Shown: piece after piece, positions 33,159 through 42,874 of the stretch | Layout: the number at the start of each line of letters is the position of its first letter | How positions within the stretch are numbered: the stretch's first letter is position 1 | DNA from: Rhodoferax sp. | GTDB taxonomy: Bacteria > Pseudomonadota > Gammaproteobacteria > Burkholderiales > Burkholderiaceae_C | Reading direction: 5' to 3' | Assembly: GCA_030682475.1 (NCBI GenBank) | Contig: JAUXOA010000002.1 | Location: 1 to 64,000 of the forward strand | DNA length: 64,000 nucleotides | The notes under the pieces: model-generated | Seen by the model: only the letters and a program-made list of their open reading frames with translations | Told to the model about the DNA's origin: nothing | Databases searched by the model: none | Translations under genes and position numbers: made by a program

Positions 33159-34439
33159 ATGAGCGAAACCCATGCCATCAAGCAGCATCTGATTGACCCG
33201 GAGATATGCATCCGCTGCAACACCTGCGAATCCATTTGCCCGGTGAAAGCGATCAGCCATGACTCGCGCAACTACGTGGTCGATGTTGACAAATGCAAGT
33301 TCTGCCTGGCCTGCATCGCTCCGTGTCCGACCGGTTCAATTGACAATTGGCGAACCTTGCCGCGCCTCAATGCCTACAGCGTGACGGCCCAATTGGGTTG
33401 GGATGAGCTGCCGTCCGAGCTGACCAACGACACCCGCCCCGTTCGGGCTGAGCTTGTCGAAGCCGTGGTGGATCCCGAAACGGCCCTTCGACTGGCTCAG
33501 GGCGAACGGTTCACGGCGGCCGACGCCATCTTCAATAGCGCCCAATACGGCGCCACGCTGCCACCCTGGTCGGCCGCCCATGCCTACACCCATCTCTACG
33601 GCCCGAAGGCCGCCGGGAAGTCGATCACCGCCACCGTGGCAGGCAATGTACGGGTCACCGAGGTGGGCCGCGATTACGACACGCATCACATCGTGCTCGA
33701 TTTCGGCGGAATGCCGTTCCCGGTGCTCGAAGGCCAGTCCATCGGCATCCTTCCACCCGGCACCGATGCGAACGGCCGCCTGCACCATGCCCGGCAATAC
33801 TCGATTGCCAGCCCGCGCAACGGCGAGCGGCCCGGCTACAACAACCTGTCCCTCACGATCAAGCGCGTGCTCGAAAATCACCAAGGCCTGCCGGTGCGTG
33901 GCGTGGGATCGAACTACATGTGCGATCTGCAGGTGGGCGACAAGGTGCAGGTGATTGGTCCGTTTGGCGCCAGCTTCCTGATGCCAAACCACCCGCATTC
34001 AAACATCGTGATGATCTGCACCGGAACAGGATCGGCACCGATGCGCGCAATGACCGAGTGGCGCCGGCGGCTGCGCGCTTCGGGCCAGTTCGAAGGCGGC
34101 AAATTGATGCTGTTCTTCGGCGCCCGCACCAAGGAAGAGCTGCCCTACTTCGGCCCGCTGCAAAACCTGCCCAAGGATTTCATCGACATCAACTTTGCCT
34201 TCTCACGCACACCGGGGCAACCCAAGCGTTATGTGCAGGACGTGATGCGCGAACGCGCCGCCGACCTCGGCCCCCTGCTGGGCGACCCCAATACCTGCGT
34301 CTACGTCTGCGGACTCAAGAGCATGGAAGAAGGCGTGCTGCTGGCGCTGCGCGACGTGGCACAGCAGCGGGGTCTGTCCTGGGACACCGTTGGCGCGGCA
34401 TTCAAGACCGAAGGCCGCCTGCACCTGGAGACCTACTGA
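33159..34439 (+). CDS. boxA: benzoyl-CoA 2,3-epoxidase, reductase subunit
   Basis: Transfers electrons from NADPH to BoxB. The 426-residue protein has two [4Fe-4S] motifs at the N-terminus ([16 protein letters not shown] at 18-32 and [16 protein letters not shown] at 46-61). The ferredoxin-reductase module follows with [11 protein letters not shown] for flavin and [12 protein letters not shown] for NADPH. Residues 94-117 are odd: they are encoded by a 72-bp palindromic repeat in exact codon phase, in the linker between the ferredoxin and flavin parts. It ends 8 bp from the convergent apbC gene. Confidence 0.95.
   Translation: MSETHAIKQHLIDPEICIRCNTCESICPVKAISHDSRNYVVDVDKCKFCLACIAPCPTGSIDNWRTLPRLNAYSVTAQLGWDELPSELTNDTRPVRAELVEAVVDPETALRLAQGERFTAADAIFNSAQYGATLPPWSAAHAYTHLYGPKAAGKSITATVAGNVRVTEVGRDYDTHHIVLDFGGMPFPVLEGQSIGILPPGTDANGRLHHARQYSIASPRNGERPGYNNLSLTIKRVLENHQGLPVRGVGSNYMCDLQVGDKVQVIGPFGASFLMPNHPHSNIVMICTGTGSAPMRAMTEWRRRLRASGQFEGGKLMLFFGARTKEELPYFGPLQNLPKDFIDINFAFSRTPGQPKRYVQDVMRERAADLGPLLGDPNTCVYVCGLKSMEEGVLLALRDVAQQRGLSWDTVGAAFKTEGRLHLETY
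33438..33509. repeat. 72-bp palindromic repeat inside boxA
   Basis: The left arm 33438-33464 starts CCCGTTCGGGCTGAGC and pairs with the right arm 33485-33509 (CTTCGACTGGCTCAGG...GAACGG). The length is exactly 24 codons, with no stop, encoding [14 protein letters not shown] and following residues. The first 27 bases are identical to the intergenic copy at 61315-61341. Confidence 0.88.
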
Positions 34440-34446
34440 TAAAAGT

Positions 34447-35538
34447 TCAGGTATCTTTTGATATCTTGATGGACGGAAACTTGGAGGAAAAATCTTTGTT
34501 CTTGGCTGCAATCGCCACCGCCACCTTGCGCGCCACCGCCTTGTAAATGGCGGCCACCTCGCCGTCCGGGTCAGACACCACCGTCGGATGGCCACTGTCG
34601 GCCTGCAGACGAATCTGCATATCGAGCGGCAAGGCACCCAGGTAATCCATGTTGTATTCAGCGGCCATCCTCTTGCCGCCCTCAGAACCAAAAATGTGCT
34701 CCACATGGCCGCAGTTGCTGCACACGTGCACTGCCATGTTTTCCACAATGCCCAGAATCGGGACGCCCACTTTCTCGAACATCTTGATGCCTTTTCTGGC
34801 GTCCAGCAGCGCGATGTCCTGCGGTGTCGTCACCACCACGGCACCAGTCATGGGCACGCGCTGCGACAGCGTCAACTGAATGTCCCCGGTGCCCGGTGGC
34901 AGGTCCACAATCAGGTAGTCCAGGTCTTTCCAGTTGGTCTGGCGCAACAACTGCTCCAGCGCCTGGGTCGCCATCGGGCCGCGCCAGATCATGGCTTCGT
35001 CCTGCGCCACCAGGAAACCGATGGACATGACCTGCACACCGTAGTTCTCCATCGGTTCCATGGTTTGCCCGTCTGCACTTTCGGGCTTGCCGCTGATACC
35101 CATCATCATGGGCACGCTGGGTCCGTAAATGTCGGCGTCCAGCAGGCCCACACTGGCACCCTCAGCGGCCAGCGCCAGCGCCAGATTGACGGCGGTTGTA
35201 CTTTTGCCCACGCCACCCTTGCCGGAGGCCACCGCCACAATATTCTTCACCTTGGGCAACAGTTGCACACCGCGCTGCACCGAATGCGACACAATTTTCA
35301 TGTTGACGTTGACCGACACATTGTCGACACCGGCCACCCCTTTGGCGGCGGCAATCAAGGCCTTGCGAAAGCCGGGTATCTGGCTTTTGGCGGGATAACC
35401 CAGCTCGACATCGAACGCCACATCAGCGCCGTTGAGGGTGAAATTTTTGATCGATTTGGAGGACACGAAGTCGCGCCCGGTATTGGGATCGACCACACTT
35501 TTGAGTGCGTCCATCAGCATCTGTTCTGTTACTGCCAT
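34447..35538 (-). CDS. apbC: iron-sulfur cluster carrier ATPase ApbC/Mrp
   Basis: A cytoplasmic P-loop ATPase that carries [4Fe-4S] clusters to apo-proteins. The 363-residue protein has an N-terminal DUF59/MIP18 domain (TEQMLMDALKSVVDPNTG), a deviant Walker A GKGGVGKSTT around 120-130, LLDADIYGPSVPMM and the C-terminal cluster-binding CSNCG. It is convergent with boxA. The many iron-sulfur enzymes of the window (BoxA, NadA, BioB, formate dehydrogenase) are possible clients, but the gene is a general housekeeping one. Confidence 0.94.
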   Translation of the reverse strand: MAVTEQMLMDALKSVVDPNTGRDFVSSKSIKNFTLNGADVAFDVELGYPAKSQIPGFRKALIAAAKGVAGVDNVSVNVNMKIVSHSVQRGVQLLPKVKNIVAVASGKGGVGKSTTAVNLALALAAEGASVGLLDADIYGPSVPMMMGISGKPESADGQTMEPMENYGVQVMSIGFLVAQDEAMIWRGPMATQALEQLLRQTNWKDLDYLIVDLPPGTGDIQLTLSQRVPMTGAVVVTTPQDIALLDARKGIKMFEKVGVPILGIVENMAVHVCSNCGHVEHIFGSEGGKRMAAEYNMDYLGALPLDMQIRLQADSGHPTVVSDPDGEVAAIYKAVARKVAVAIAAKNKDFSSKFPSIKISKDT

Positions 35539-35690
35539 TGATTACTCCTGAAGGACTCTAGTCTAACGAAGAAAGTTTTAACCTTGTCGGCGTCGGTAAA
35601 TCCGGGTTTACCCGATGGACATACAGCCTCGCCGCCACTTTGCCGGATTTTCCTGGCCTGAGGCGCTACGCTACGACCGATAATGATGCC

Positions 35691-36941
35691 ATGCCGAACG
35701 CATCCCCCACGACCGCAACGACCGGGCTTGTGCTGAGCGGCGGCGGCGCGCGCGCAGCTTATCAGGTCGGCGTTCTGGAGGCCATTGCCGACATCCGAAA
35801 AGCCGCCGGGGCGCTGGCCCACGCCAACCCGTTTCCCATCATCACCGGCACCTCGGCCGGGGCCATCAATGCCGCCGCGCTGGCCTGTGGCGCTGATGAT
35901 TTCGACAGCACGGTGCGGCGCATCGGCGAGGTCTGGAAAAACATTCATGCCAAACAGATCTACCGGGCCGACTCCTTCAGCATGCTGCGCTCGGGCGCCG
36001 GCTGGATGACCTTGCTGTCGCTAGGCTGGCTGATTGCTAAATGGCGGCGCCTGAAACCGCGCTCGCTGCTGGACAACTCCCCGCTGCATGAATTACTGCC
36101 CCGCCTGGTGCCTTTGGGGCGACTGCCCGCGCTCGTGCGCCAAGGGCATGTGCAGGCGCTGGCGATCACTGCGTCGAGCTACAGCTCGGGCGAGCACATC
36201 ACATTTTTTGAGGGAAACAAGCGGCACCTGCCCTGGGTGCGCTCGCAGCGGCGCTCGGTGCGGGATCGCATTACCCATGCCCACCTGCTGGCGTCCTCGG
36301 CGATTCCCTTCGTCTTTCCGGCCACGCCCCTGCAACTCGACGGACAGACCGAATATTTTGGTGATGGCTCCATGCGCCAGTCTGCACCAGTGTCAGCCGC
36401 TATTCATTTAGGAGCTAATCGGATTCTTGTGATGGGGGCTGGGCGCATGCAAGAGCCCAAGGACGAGGCCTATCTGCACACCACCCGCAGCTACCCCTCG
36501 CTGGCGCAAATTGCCGGACACACCCTGTCCAGCATCTTTCTGGACGCGCTGGCGATGGATGTAGAGCGGGTTCGCCGCATCAACCAGACGATGGCATTGG
36601 TGCCGCCCGAGGCGCGCAATGCCAGCGCCCTGCGACCCGTGGAACTGCTGGTGATTGCGCCCTCGCAACGGCTGGACACTATTGCAGCCCGCCATGTGGG
36701 CGATTTGCCACCGGCTGTGCGCACCATGCTCGGGGCATTGGGGGTTTCTTCCGACGCGGCCGACGCCAAAGGCGCCGCACTGGCGAGCTACCTGCTGTTT
36801 GAGCCAGGCTACACCTGTGAGTTGATGGCGCTGGGCTACGCCGATGCGCAAGTGCAACAACAAGAGATCTGTGCGTTCTTTGGCTGGTCTGATATCGAAC
36901 CGTTGCACAACAGCACTGGCCCGAGTGGACCCGTCAAATAG
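35691..36941 (+). CDS. patatin-like phospholipase
   Basis: A 416-residue RssA/patatin-family protein, probably a lipid acyl hydrolase. It has the oxyanion-hole motif LSGGGARAAYQVG (about 14-26), the nucleophile elbow GTSAGAIN (Ser around 55) and the catalytic Asp in FGDGSMRQ. A hydrophobic stretch at about 105-118 (WMTLLSLGWLIAKW) may touch the membrane. The ATG at 35691 begins shortly before the conserved motif; the upstream in-frame TTG is unlikely. The substrate is unknown. Confidence 0.9.
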   Translation: MPNASPTTATTGLVLSGGGARAAYQVGVLEAIADIRKAAGALAHANPFPIITGTSAGAINAAALACGADDFDSTVRRIGEVWKNIHAKQIYRADSFSMLRSGAGWMTLLSLGWLIAKWRRLKPRSLLDNSPLHELLPRLVPLGRLPALVRQGHVQALAITASSYSSGEHITFFEGNKRHLPWVRSQRRSVRDRITHAHLLASSAIPFVFPATPLQLDGQTEYFGDGSMRQSAPVSAAIHLGANRILVMGAGRMQEPKDEAYLHTTRSYPSLAQIAGHTLSSIFLDALAMDVERVRRINQTMALVPPEARNASALRPVELLVIAPSQRLDTIAARHVGDLPPAVRTMLGALGVSSDAADAKGAALASYLLFEPGYTCELMALGYADAQVQQQEICAFFGWSDIEPLHNSTGPSGPVK

Positions 36942-37025
36942 TGTTGTGCTATAAATAAAGACTGTCCAACCCGGTCGGAGATGATGTGCTCGCTCCGGCA
37001 TTCGTTCTAACGAAAGGAGATCGCC

Positions 37026-37370
37026 ATGCGTAGTTCGTCTATTTATCCAATCCTCGGCGCCGCGCTACTTGCCTGCTCACAGATGAGCCTTGCACAGAAT
37101 GCCTCCGTCCAAATCGCTTCCCCCGCAGACGGTGCCAAGCTCGATGCCATGGCCCAGAACAAGGTCGTCTATGAAGTGATCGCTGGCCCCAAGGGCGACC
37201 ACACCCACCTTTACGTGGACAGCAAGGAAGTGGCTGTCTTGCGCCAACTCAAGGGCAGCTACGCACTGGAAACCCTTTCGCCCGGCAAGCACGACATCTG
37301 CATCAAGGTCGTGAATAAGGGTCATACGCCCATCGGCGTGGAACAGTGCGTCAAGGTGACAGTCAACTAG
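37026..37370 (+). CDS. exported protein of unknown function
   Basis: The 114-residue product starts with a signal peptide ending near SLAQNA (residue 23-25). The mature domain is about 90 residues and beta-rich, and includes NKVVYEVIAGPKGDHTHLYVD and LSPGKHDICIKVVNKGHTP with two cysteines. This looks like a small Ig-like periplasmic domain. AAAGGAG precedes the ATG. The next gene, an inner-membrane protein, starts 6 bp after the stop, so the two are probably co-transcribed. Confidence 0.8.
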   Translation: MRSSSIYPILGAALLACSQMSLAQNASVQIASPADGAKLDAMAQNKVVYEVIAGPKGDHTHLYVDSKEVAVLRQLKGSYALETLSPGKHDICIKVVNKGHTPIGVEQCVKVTVN

Positions 37371-37375
37371 CCATC

Positions 37376-37783
37376 ATGGATCTGCAAAACCTGAGTTATG
37401 CGGCGATTCAGGCAGTTCACAATTTCGGCGCCGTCGCCGTTGTCGGCAGCGCGGTCTGCGCATTGTGGCCGGGGCTGGCCGGGCTGCGTAAAGCGCTGGC
37501 GTGGACAGTGCTGTGGGGATGGGCCGCGCAAGCTGCCAGCGGCGGCGCCTTCGGCGCAGTCAGTTGGTTTTATTACGGCCGCTTACCGGATATCCACGGC
37601 ATCGCGATTGCCGCGCTGCTGGTCAAGGTGGCATGCGCCGCTGCCGGATTCATGCTTGCCGCCGCGTATCTCAATAGTGGCATCGGGTGGAGCGAACGGG
37701 CACAGAAAACGACTTGGCGCACGCTCACTCTGCTGGCCGCGACGGCGCTAACCGCCGCCGCGTTCCTGCGTTGGTTTTCCTGA
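37376..37783 (+). CDS. small inner-membrane protein, unknown function
   Basis: A 135-residue protein with about four membrane helices: AVAVVGSAVCALWPGLAG, LAWTVLWGWAAQAASGG, GIAIAALLVKVACAAAGFML and WRTLTLLAATALTAAAFL. The ATG at 37376 is 6 bp after the exported protein's stop. The first helix begins with conserved-looking polar residues (QAVHNFGAVAVVGS). No family is recognised. Confidence 0.78.
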   Translation: MDLQNLSYAAIQAVHNFGAVAVVGSAVCALWPGLAGLRKALAWTVLWGWAAQAASGGAFGAVSWFYYGRLPDIHGIAIAALLVKVACAAAGFMLAAAYLNSGIGWSERAQKTTWRTLTLLAATALTAAAFLRWFS

Positions 37784-37854
37784 AAAGCCGGTTCACCATG
37801 CTGGCGGGATGCGGTGACTAAAATCGGGCTTATCTTCTGAAAGCTTATTCCTCC

Positions 37855-39987
37855 ATGCCCCGCCAACTCTTCGTCACCACCGCCCTGCCCTACGCCAACG
37901 GCAATTTCCACATCGGCCACATCATGGAGTACATCCAGGCCGACATCTGGGTGCGCTACCAGCGCATGATGGGCAGCAGGGTGCACTTTGTCTGCGCCGA
38001 CGACGCCCACGGCGCGCCGATCATGATTGCGGCTGAGAAAGCAGGCAAGACACCGCAGCAGTTCGTGGCCGACATTGCGGCTGGCCGCAAGCCGTATCTG
38101 GATGGCTTTCACATCGGCTTTGACAACTGGCATTCCACCGACGGCGCCGAAAACCATGAGCTGGCGCAACAGATATACCGCGACCTGAAAGCCGCCGGGC
38201 TGATCTTCACGCGCGTCATCGCCCAGTTCTTTGACACTGAGAAGAACATGTTTTTACCGGACCGTTTCATCAAGGGCGAGTGCCCCAAGTGCGGCTCAGC
38301 AGACCAGTACGGCGACAACTGCGAAGTGTGTGGCGCGGTGTACAACCCGACCGAGGTTAAAAACCCGTATTCGGCCCTGTCGGGCGTGACGCCCGTGCTG
38401 CGCGACTCGGAGCACTACTTCTTCAAGCTGTCGGACCCGCGTTGCGTGGCGTTTCTGGAAAAGTGGACGCAAGGCGCCAACGCCAGCGGCCAGGCGCACC
38501 TGCAAGGCGAGGTCTACAACAAGATCAAGGAATGGCTTCTGCCCGACGAGGACGGCAAGCGCGAGCTGGGCGACTGGGACATCTCTAGAGACGCGCCCTA
38601 CTTCGGCATCGAAATCCCCGATGCACCGGGCAAGTATTTCTACGTCTGGCTCGATGCGCCGATCGGCTACCTGGCCGCGCTCAAAAACCGTTTCATCAAA
38701 CTGGCGGGCGGTGCGACGCTGGGGGCGCAGCAATACGACGCTTTCATGGCCGATCCGGCCACCGAGCAGTACCACTTCATCGGCAAGGACATCATCACCT
38801 TCCATACCCTGTTCTGGCCGGCCATGCTGCATTTCAGCGGCCGCAAGACGCCCAACGCCATCTTCGTGCACGGCTTCCTGACGGTCAATAGCGAGAAGAT
38901 GAGCAAGAGCCGCGGTACCGGACTGGACCCGCTCAAATACCTCAGCCTGGGCATGAACCCGGAGTGGCTGCGCTACTACATTGCCGCCAAGCTCAATGCC
39001 CGCAATGAAGACGTGGAGTTCAGCCCGGAAGACTTCATGGCGCGGGTCAACAGCGACCTGGTGGGCAAATACATCAACATTGCATCGCGGGCGGCCGGCT
39101 TTATTGCCAAGCGCTTTGACGGCAAGCTGGGTGCTGTTTCAGCCGACGGTGCCGCGCTGCTGACCCAACTGCGGGTCGAGCGCGCCAGCATTGAGCAACT
39201 GTACGAAAGCCGCGAGTTTGCCAAGGCCCTGCGCGAGACCATGCTGCTGGCGGATCGCGTGAACGAATACGTGGACGCCAACAAACCGTGGGAGCTGGCC
39301 AAACAAGAGGGCATGACGGAGCGCCTGCACGACGTTTGCACGGTGTGCATGGAAGCTTTTTCGGTGCTTACGGCCTACCTCAAACCCGTACTGCCCGCGC
39401 TGGCGGCGCAGGTGGAAGCTTTCCTTGGCATCGCGCCCCTGACCTTTGACAGCACCCGCCAGGCGCTGGGCGCCGGACACCGCATTGGCAACTACCAGCA
39501 CCTGCTGCAGCGCGTTGACATCAAGCAACTTGAAGCCTTGTTTGAGGCCCCCGTCGAAGCGCCCTCACCCCAGCCCTCTCCCGCTGGGAGAGGGAGTGAA
39601 CAGCCCGGCGGCGAGGAGATCGCCGCCACGATCAGCATCGACGACTTCAGCAAGATCGACTTGCGCATCGCCAGAATCGTGAACTGCGAGCCGGTGGCGG
39701 GCTCGACCAAACTATTGCGGCTGACGCTGGACGCGGGTGAAGGCACTGACCCGCAGGGCAAGCCGATCACGCGCAATGTCTTCAGCGGCATTGCCAGCGC
39801 CTACCAACCCCAACAATTGATCGGGAAATTCACGGTCATGGTGGCCAACCTGGCGCCGCGCAAGATGAAGTTCGGCCTCAGCGAAGGCATGGTGCTGGCG
39901 GCCAGCCACGCCGACGAAAAGAGCAGTCCAGGCATTTATGTGCTGGAGCCTTTCGCTGGGGCGCAGGTGGGCATGCGGGTGCGCTGA
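37855..39987 (+). CDS. metG: methionyl-tRNA synthetase
   Basis: Charges tRNA-Met. The 710-residue enzyme has the class I motifs HIGH (in [11 protein letters not shown], about 18-27) and KMSKS (in [10 protein letters not shown], about 346-351). A zinc knuckle (CPKCG...CEVC) lies around 143-160. The C-terminal dimerising tRNA-binding domain starts near [16 protein letters not shown] (about 595). A dispersed repeat of about 35 bp is incorporated at codons 570-581 in the linker before that domain, encoding [11 protein letters not shown]. Confidence 0.97.
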   Translation: MPRQLFVTTALPYANGNFHIGHIMEYIQADIWVRYQRMMGSRVHFVCADDAHGAPIMIAAEKAGKTPQQFVADIAAGRKPYLDGFHIGFDNWHSTDGAENHELAQQIYRDLKAAGLIFTRVIAQFFDTEKNMFLPDRFIKGECPKCGSADQYGDNCEVCGAVYNPTEVKNPYSALSGVTPVLRDSEHYFFKLSDPRCVAFLEKWTQGANASGQAHLQGEVYNKIKEWLLPDEDGKRELGDWDISRDAPYFGIEIPDAPGKYFYVWLDAPIGYLAALKNRFIKLAGGATLGAQQYDAFMADPATEQYHFIGKDIITFHTLFWPAMLHFSGRKTPNAIFVHGFLTVNSEKMSKSRGTGLDPLKYLSLGMNPEWLRYYIAAKLNARNEDVEFSPEDFMARVNSDLVGKYINIASRAAGFIAKRFDGKLGAVSADGAALLTQLRVERASIEQLYESREFAKALRETMLLADRVNEYVDANKPWELAKQEGMTERLHDVCTVCMEAFSVLTAYLKPVLPALAAQVEAFLGIAPLTFDSTRQALGAGHRIGNYQHLLQRVDIKQLEALFEAPVEAPSPQPSPAGRGSEQPGGEEIAATISIDDFSKIDLRIARIVNCEPVAGSTKLLRLTLDAGEGTDPQGKPITRNVFSGIASAYQPQQLIGKFTVMVANLAPRKMKFGLSEGMVLAASHADEKSSPGIYVLEPFAGAQVGMRVR
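39562..39596. repeat. CCCTCACCCC...GAGAGGGAG repeat within metG
   Basis: The short palindromic element CCCTCTCCC-GCT-GGGAGAGGG, with its usual CCCTCACCCCAG leader, lies in frame at metG codons 570-581. A related element occurs in reverse orientation at about 48091-48143. I recall this repeat type from many proteobacterial genomes, mostly from intergenic sites. Confidence 0.8.
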
Positions 39988-40021
39988 AAATGCATTCAGG
40001 ACAAACCATGATGGCGTGTTG

Positions 40022-41692
40022 ATGATCTGGTCTGCATTTGAGTTTCGACCCAAGTTGCTGGTAGCACTGCAAGGCTACAACCGCCAGCGGCTGATCAAGG
40101 ACGTGGGCGCTGGAGTGACAGTGGGGGTGGTGGCCCTGCCCTTGGCCATGGCCTTTGCCATAGCCAGTGGACTCAAGCCCGAAGCAGGTCTGTTCACCGC
40201 CATCATCGCCGGCCTGTTGATCTCCGTTTTAGGCGGTAGCCGGGTGCAGATTGGCGGACCGGCCGGCGCTTTCATTGTGATTGTGTATGGCATCGTGGAG
40301 CGCTACGGCCTGGCCAACCTGATCATTGCCACGGCCATGTCGGGCGTGCTGCTGTTTGCCATGGGGTTTTTCAAACTCGGAACGCTGGTGCGGTTCATCC
40401 CGATTGCGGTGGTCATTGGCTTCACCAACGGCATTGCGATCCTGATCGCGCTGTCGCAGGTCAAGGATTTTCTGGGCTTAAGCGTAACCGCCATGCCGGC
40501 CAACTTTTTTGGCATGCTGTCCACGCTAAAAAATGCGTTGCACACTGTCAATCCCTACGCCACCGCCGTAGCTTTGCTGTGCCTTGGCACCCTCGTGCTG
40601 TGGCAGTTTGCCATGCCCAAGCTGGGCAAAAAACACCGCTGGGCGACACGCCTGTCGCTGGTGCCGGGCTCGGTGCTGGTTTTGGTGTTCGCCACAGTGT
40701 GTGTGTCGGTATGGCAACTGCCGGTCGAGACCATTGGCAGCCGCTTTGGCGGCATTCCCTCCAGCCTGCCAGCGCTGCAATGGCCCGACTTTTCCTGGGA
40801 CTCCGCACGGTTCCTGTTCATTCCGGCCATCACGCTGGCCATGTTAGGCGCGATTGAGTCCCTGCTGTGCGCTCGGGTGGCCGACGGCATGATTGATGAC
40901 CGCCACAACCCCAACCAGGAGCTAATGGCCCAGGGCATTGCCAACTTCGTTACCCCGTTCTTTGGCGGCATGCCGGCCACCGGAAACATCGCGCGCACCG
41001 TCACCAACGTCAAAAGCGGCGCCACCAGCCCGGTGGCCGGCATCGTGCATGCCCTGACCCTGCTGCTGGTCATGCTGCTCGCAGCCCCGCTGGCGCAGGA
41101 CATTCCGCTGGCGGCGATGGCTGCGATCCTGATGTTTGTGGCCTGGAATATGGGCGAATGGCGCGAGTTTGCGCATTTACGCCAGTACCGTTTTCCCTAC
41201 CGGGCGACGCTGCTGGCGGTCTTTTTCCTCACCGTGGTATTCGATTTGACGGTCGCGGTTGAAGTCGGGCTGGTGGCTGCGTGCATCACCTTTATTTATC
41301 GGATTTCCAGCCTGTCCCGCTGCGAAGCGGTGAGCGCCGCAGACTATCCGGCCCTGATCCAACTCGCGGGGCTTAACGAACGTGTGGCCAGTTACCGGCT
41401 TTACGGTGCGCTGTTTTTTGGTGCCGTCAAACTGATCGAAGACCTGCAGGACAATTTGCCACGGGAAGTGCTGCTGTTGGACCTGAAAAACCTGATTTAC
41501 ATCGATTCGTCAGGCGCAGACAGTCTCAATGACCTGGCCCATGCCTGCGCCAAAAACGGGGTTCGGCTGGCTGTTTGCGGACTCAGCCACCAACCCCTGG
41601 ACATCGCCCGGCGCTGCGGTTTTGTCAATCTGGTGGGTTCTGCCCACATTTACCCCGACCTGCGCGCCGGCATGGCGGCGGCGCTGGCTTGA
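40022..41692 (+). CDS. SulP-family anion transporter with STAS domain
   Basis: A 556-residue inner-membrane transporter. The N-terminal SulP signature region reads DVGAGVTVGVVALPLAMAFA and is followed by about 10-12 helices with GLLISVLGGSRVQIGGPAGAF. The C-terminal cytoplasmic STAS domain (about 440-550) contains LLLDLKNLIYIDSSGADSL. Substrates in the family are sulfate, bicarbonate or C4-dicarboxylates, and the sequence does not decide which. The ATG at 40022 is preferred because the metG stop lies just upstream. Confidence 0.9.
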   Translation: MIWSAFEFRPKLLVALQGYNRQRLIKDVGAGVTVGVVALPLAMAFAIASGLKPEAGLFTAIIAGLLISVLGGSRVQIGGPAGAFIVIVYGIVERYGLANLIIATAMSGVLLFAMGFFKLGTLVRFIPIAVVIGFTNGIAILIALSQVKDFLGLSVTAMPANFFGMLSTLKNALHTVNPYATAVALLCLGTLVLWQFAMPKLGKKHRWATRLSLVPGSVLVLVFATVCVSVWQLPVETIGSRFGGIPSSLPALQWPDFSWDSARFLFIPAITLAMLGAIESLLCARVADGMIDDRHNPNQELMAQGIANFVTPFFGGMPATGNIARTVTNVKSGATSPVAGIVHALTLLLVMLLAAPLAQDIPLAAMAAILMFVAWNMGEWREFAHLRQYRFPYRATLLAVFFLTVVFDLTVAVEVGLVAACITFIYRISSLSRCEAVSAADYPALIQLAGLNERVASYRLYGALFFGAVKLIEDLQDNLPREVLLLDLKNLIYIDSSGADSLNDLAHACAKNGVRLAVCGLSHQPLDIARRCGFVNLVGSAHIYPDLRAGMAAALA

Positions 41693-41791
41693 CGGCGGGG
41701 TCACTTCTCCCGTGTCTGGGCCTTTCCAGCTAAATTCTGTCGAGCGCAACGCAATCCGACCCCGCTAAAATGCGCCAAAGAGGTTTAGTTC

Positions 41792-41998
41792 ATGAATATT
41801 TTTTACCGCCCCAAGTACCAGTCTGACGTGACCCAGTTCATCGCTCAACTGAAAGTCAAAGACCCTGAACTGGAAGCGAAGCAGCGCCAGGGCCGCGACC
41901 TGCTGTGGGACAAAGCGGTGGACCGCAGCGCCTGGAGCGAGTACCGGGAGGCCGAGGTTGAGCAGCAGCCCTACGTCTACCAGACCAACGCCAAATAA
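41792..41998 (+). CDS. DUF3460 family protein
   Basis: The 68-residue product matches DUF3460, a small family of Burkholderiales: YRPKYQSDVTQFIAQLK, then RQGRDLLWDKAVDRSAWSEY and a QPYVYQTN tail. It has no signal peptide or membrane helix. It lies 28 bp upstream of scpA on the same strand, its usual genomic position. The function is unknown. Confidence 0.87.
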   Translation: MNIFYRPKYQSDVTQFIAQLKVKDPELEAKQRQGRDLLWDKAVDRSAWSEYREAEVEQQPYVYQTNAK

Positions 41999-42025
41999 CA
42001 AGCCTGTCGGCTGTCGGTTACAGAC

Positions 42026-42874
42026 ATGGTTGGAAGCGCCACACTGATCGCCCGGCGCGCGCCCGATCCAGCCGGCATGCCCGACGTAGTGGACCACGTG
42101 GCGGTGGCCCGGCTGTATGGCGAGCCGCTGTTTGCCATGCCGCAGGATTTGTACATCCCGCCCGATGCGCTGGAAGTCTTTCTGGAGGCGTTCGAAGGCC
42201 CGCTGGACCTGCTGCTGTACCTGATCCGCAAGCAGAATTTCAATATTCTTGACATTCCCATGGCTGGCGTCACGCGCCAGTACCTGGTGTATGTGGAAGA
42301 AATTCGCGGCCGCAACCTGGAGCTGGCGGCCGAATACCTGCTGATGGCCGCCATGCTGATCGAGATCAAGTCGCGCATGCTGCTGCCACCCAAAAAAGTG
42401 GCGCAAGGGCAGGAAGCGCAAGACCCGCGCGCCGAGCTGGTACGCCGTCTGCTGGAATACGAGCGGATCAAGCTGGCCGCCGCCAAGCTCAACGCGGTGC
42501 CCCAGTTTGGCCGCGACTTCCTCACGGCGCAGGTCCTTATCGAGCAGTCGCTGCAGGCGCGTTTTCCGGATGTGAACGTGGTCGATCTGCAGGAAGCCTG
42601 GCGCGACATACTCAAACGTGCCAGACTGGTACAGCACCACCGAATCACACGTGCCGAGCTGTCGGTACGCGAACACATGAGCATGGTGCTCAAAAAATTG
42701 CAGGGCCGGCGCTTTGTGGTCTTCGAGGATTTGTTTGACGCGGCCAAAGGGGCGCCGGTGCTGGTTGTTACCTTCATCGCCCTGCTAGAACTCGCCAAGG
42801 AAACATTGATCGAAATCACCCAGGCTGAAGTATTTGCCCCTATTTATGTCCGTTTAGCCTACTCACCCGCATGA
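42026..42874 (+). CDS. scpA: segregation and condensation protein A
   Basis: Kleisin subunit of the SMC-ScpAB condensin, active in chromosome compaction and segregation. The 282-residue product shows the N-terminal kleisin motif FEGPLDLLLYLIRKQNFNI, then LAAEYLLMAAMLIEIKSRML. The C-terminal winged-helix segment is VVTFIALLELAKETLIEITQ. The N-terminal 40 residues before VFLEAFEG are an extension seen in betaproteobacteria. The stop overlaps the nadB start by 4 bp. Confidence 0.93.
   Translation: MVGSATLIARRAPDPAGMPDVVDHVAVARLYGEPLFAMPQDLYIPPDALEVFLEAFEGPLDLLLYLIRKQNFNILDIPMAGVTRQYLVYVEEIRGRNLELAAEYLLMAAMLIEIKSRMLLPPKKVAQGQEAQDPRAELVRRLLEYERIKLAAAKLNAVPQFGRDFLTAQVLIEQSLQARFPDVNVVDLQEAWRDILKRARLVQHHRITRAELSVREHMSMVLKKLQGRRFVVFEDLFDAAKGAPVLVVTFIALLELAKETLIEITQAEVFAPIYVRLAYSPA

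Noticed and set aside
31701-33260. 519-codon open frame on the minus strand
   Set aside because: It is antisense to boxB, which has its diiron ligands and full-length family match.
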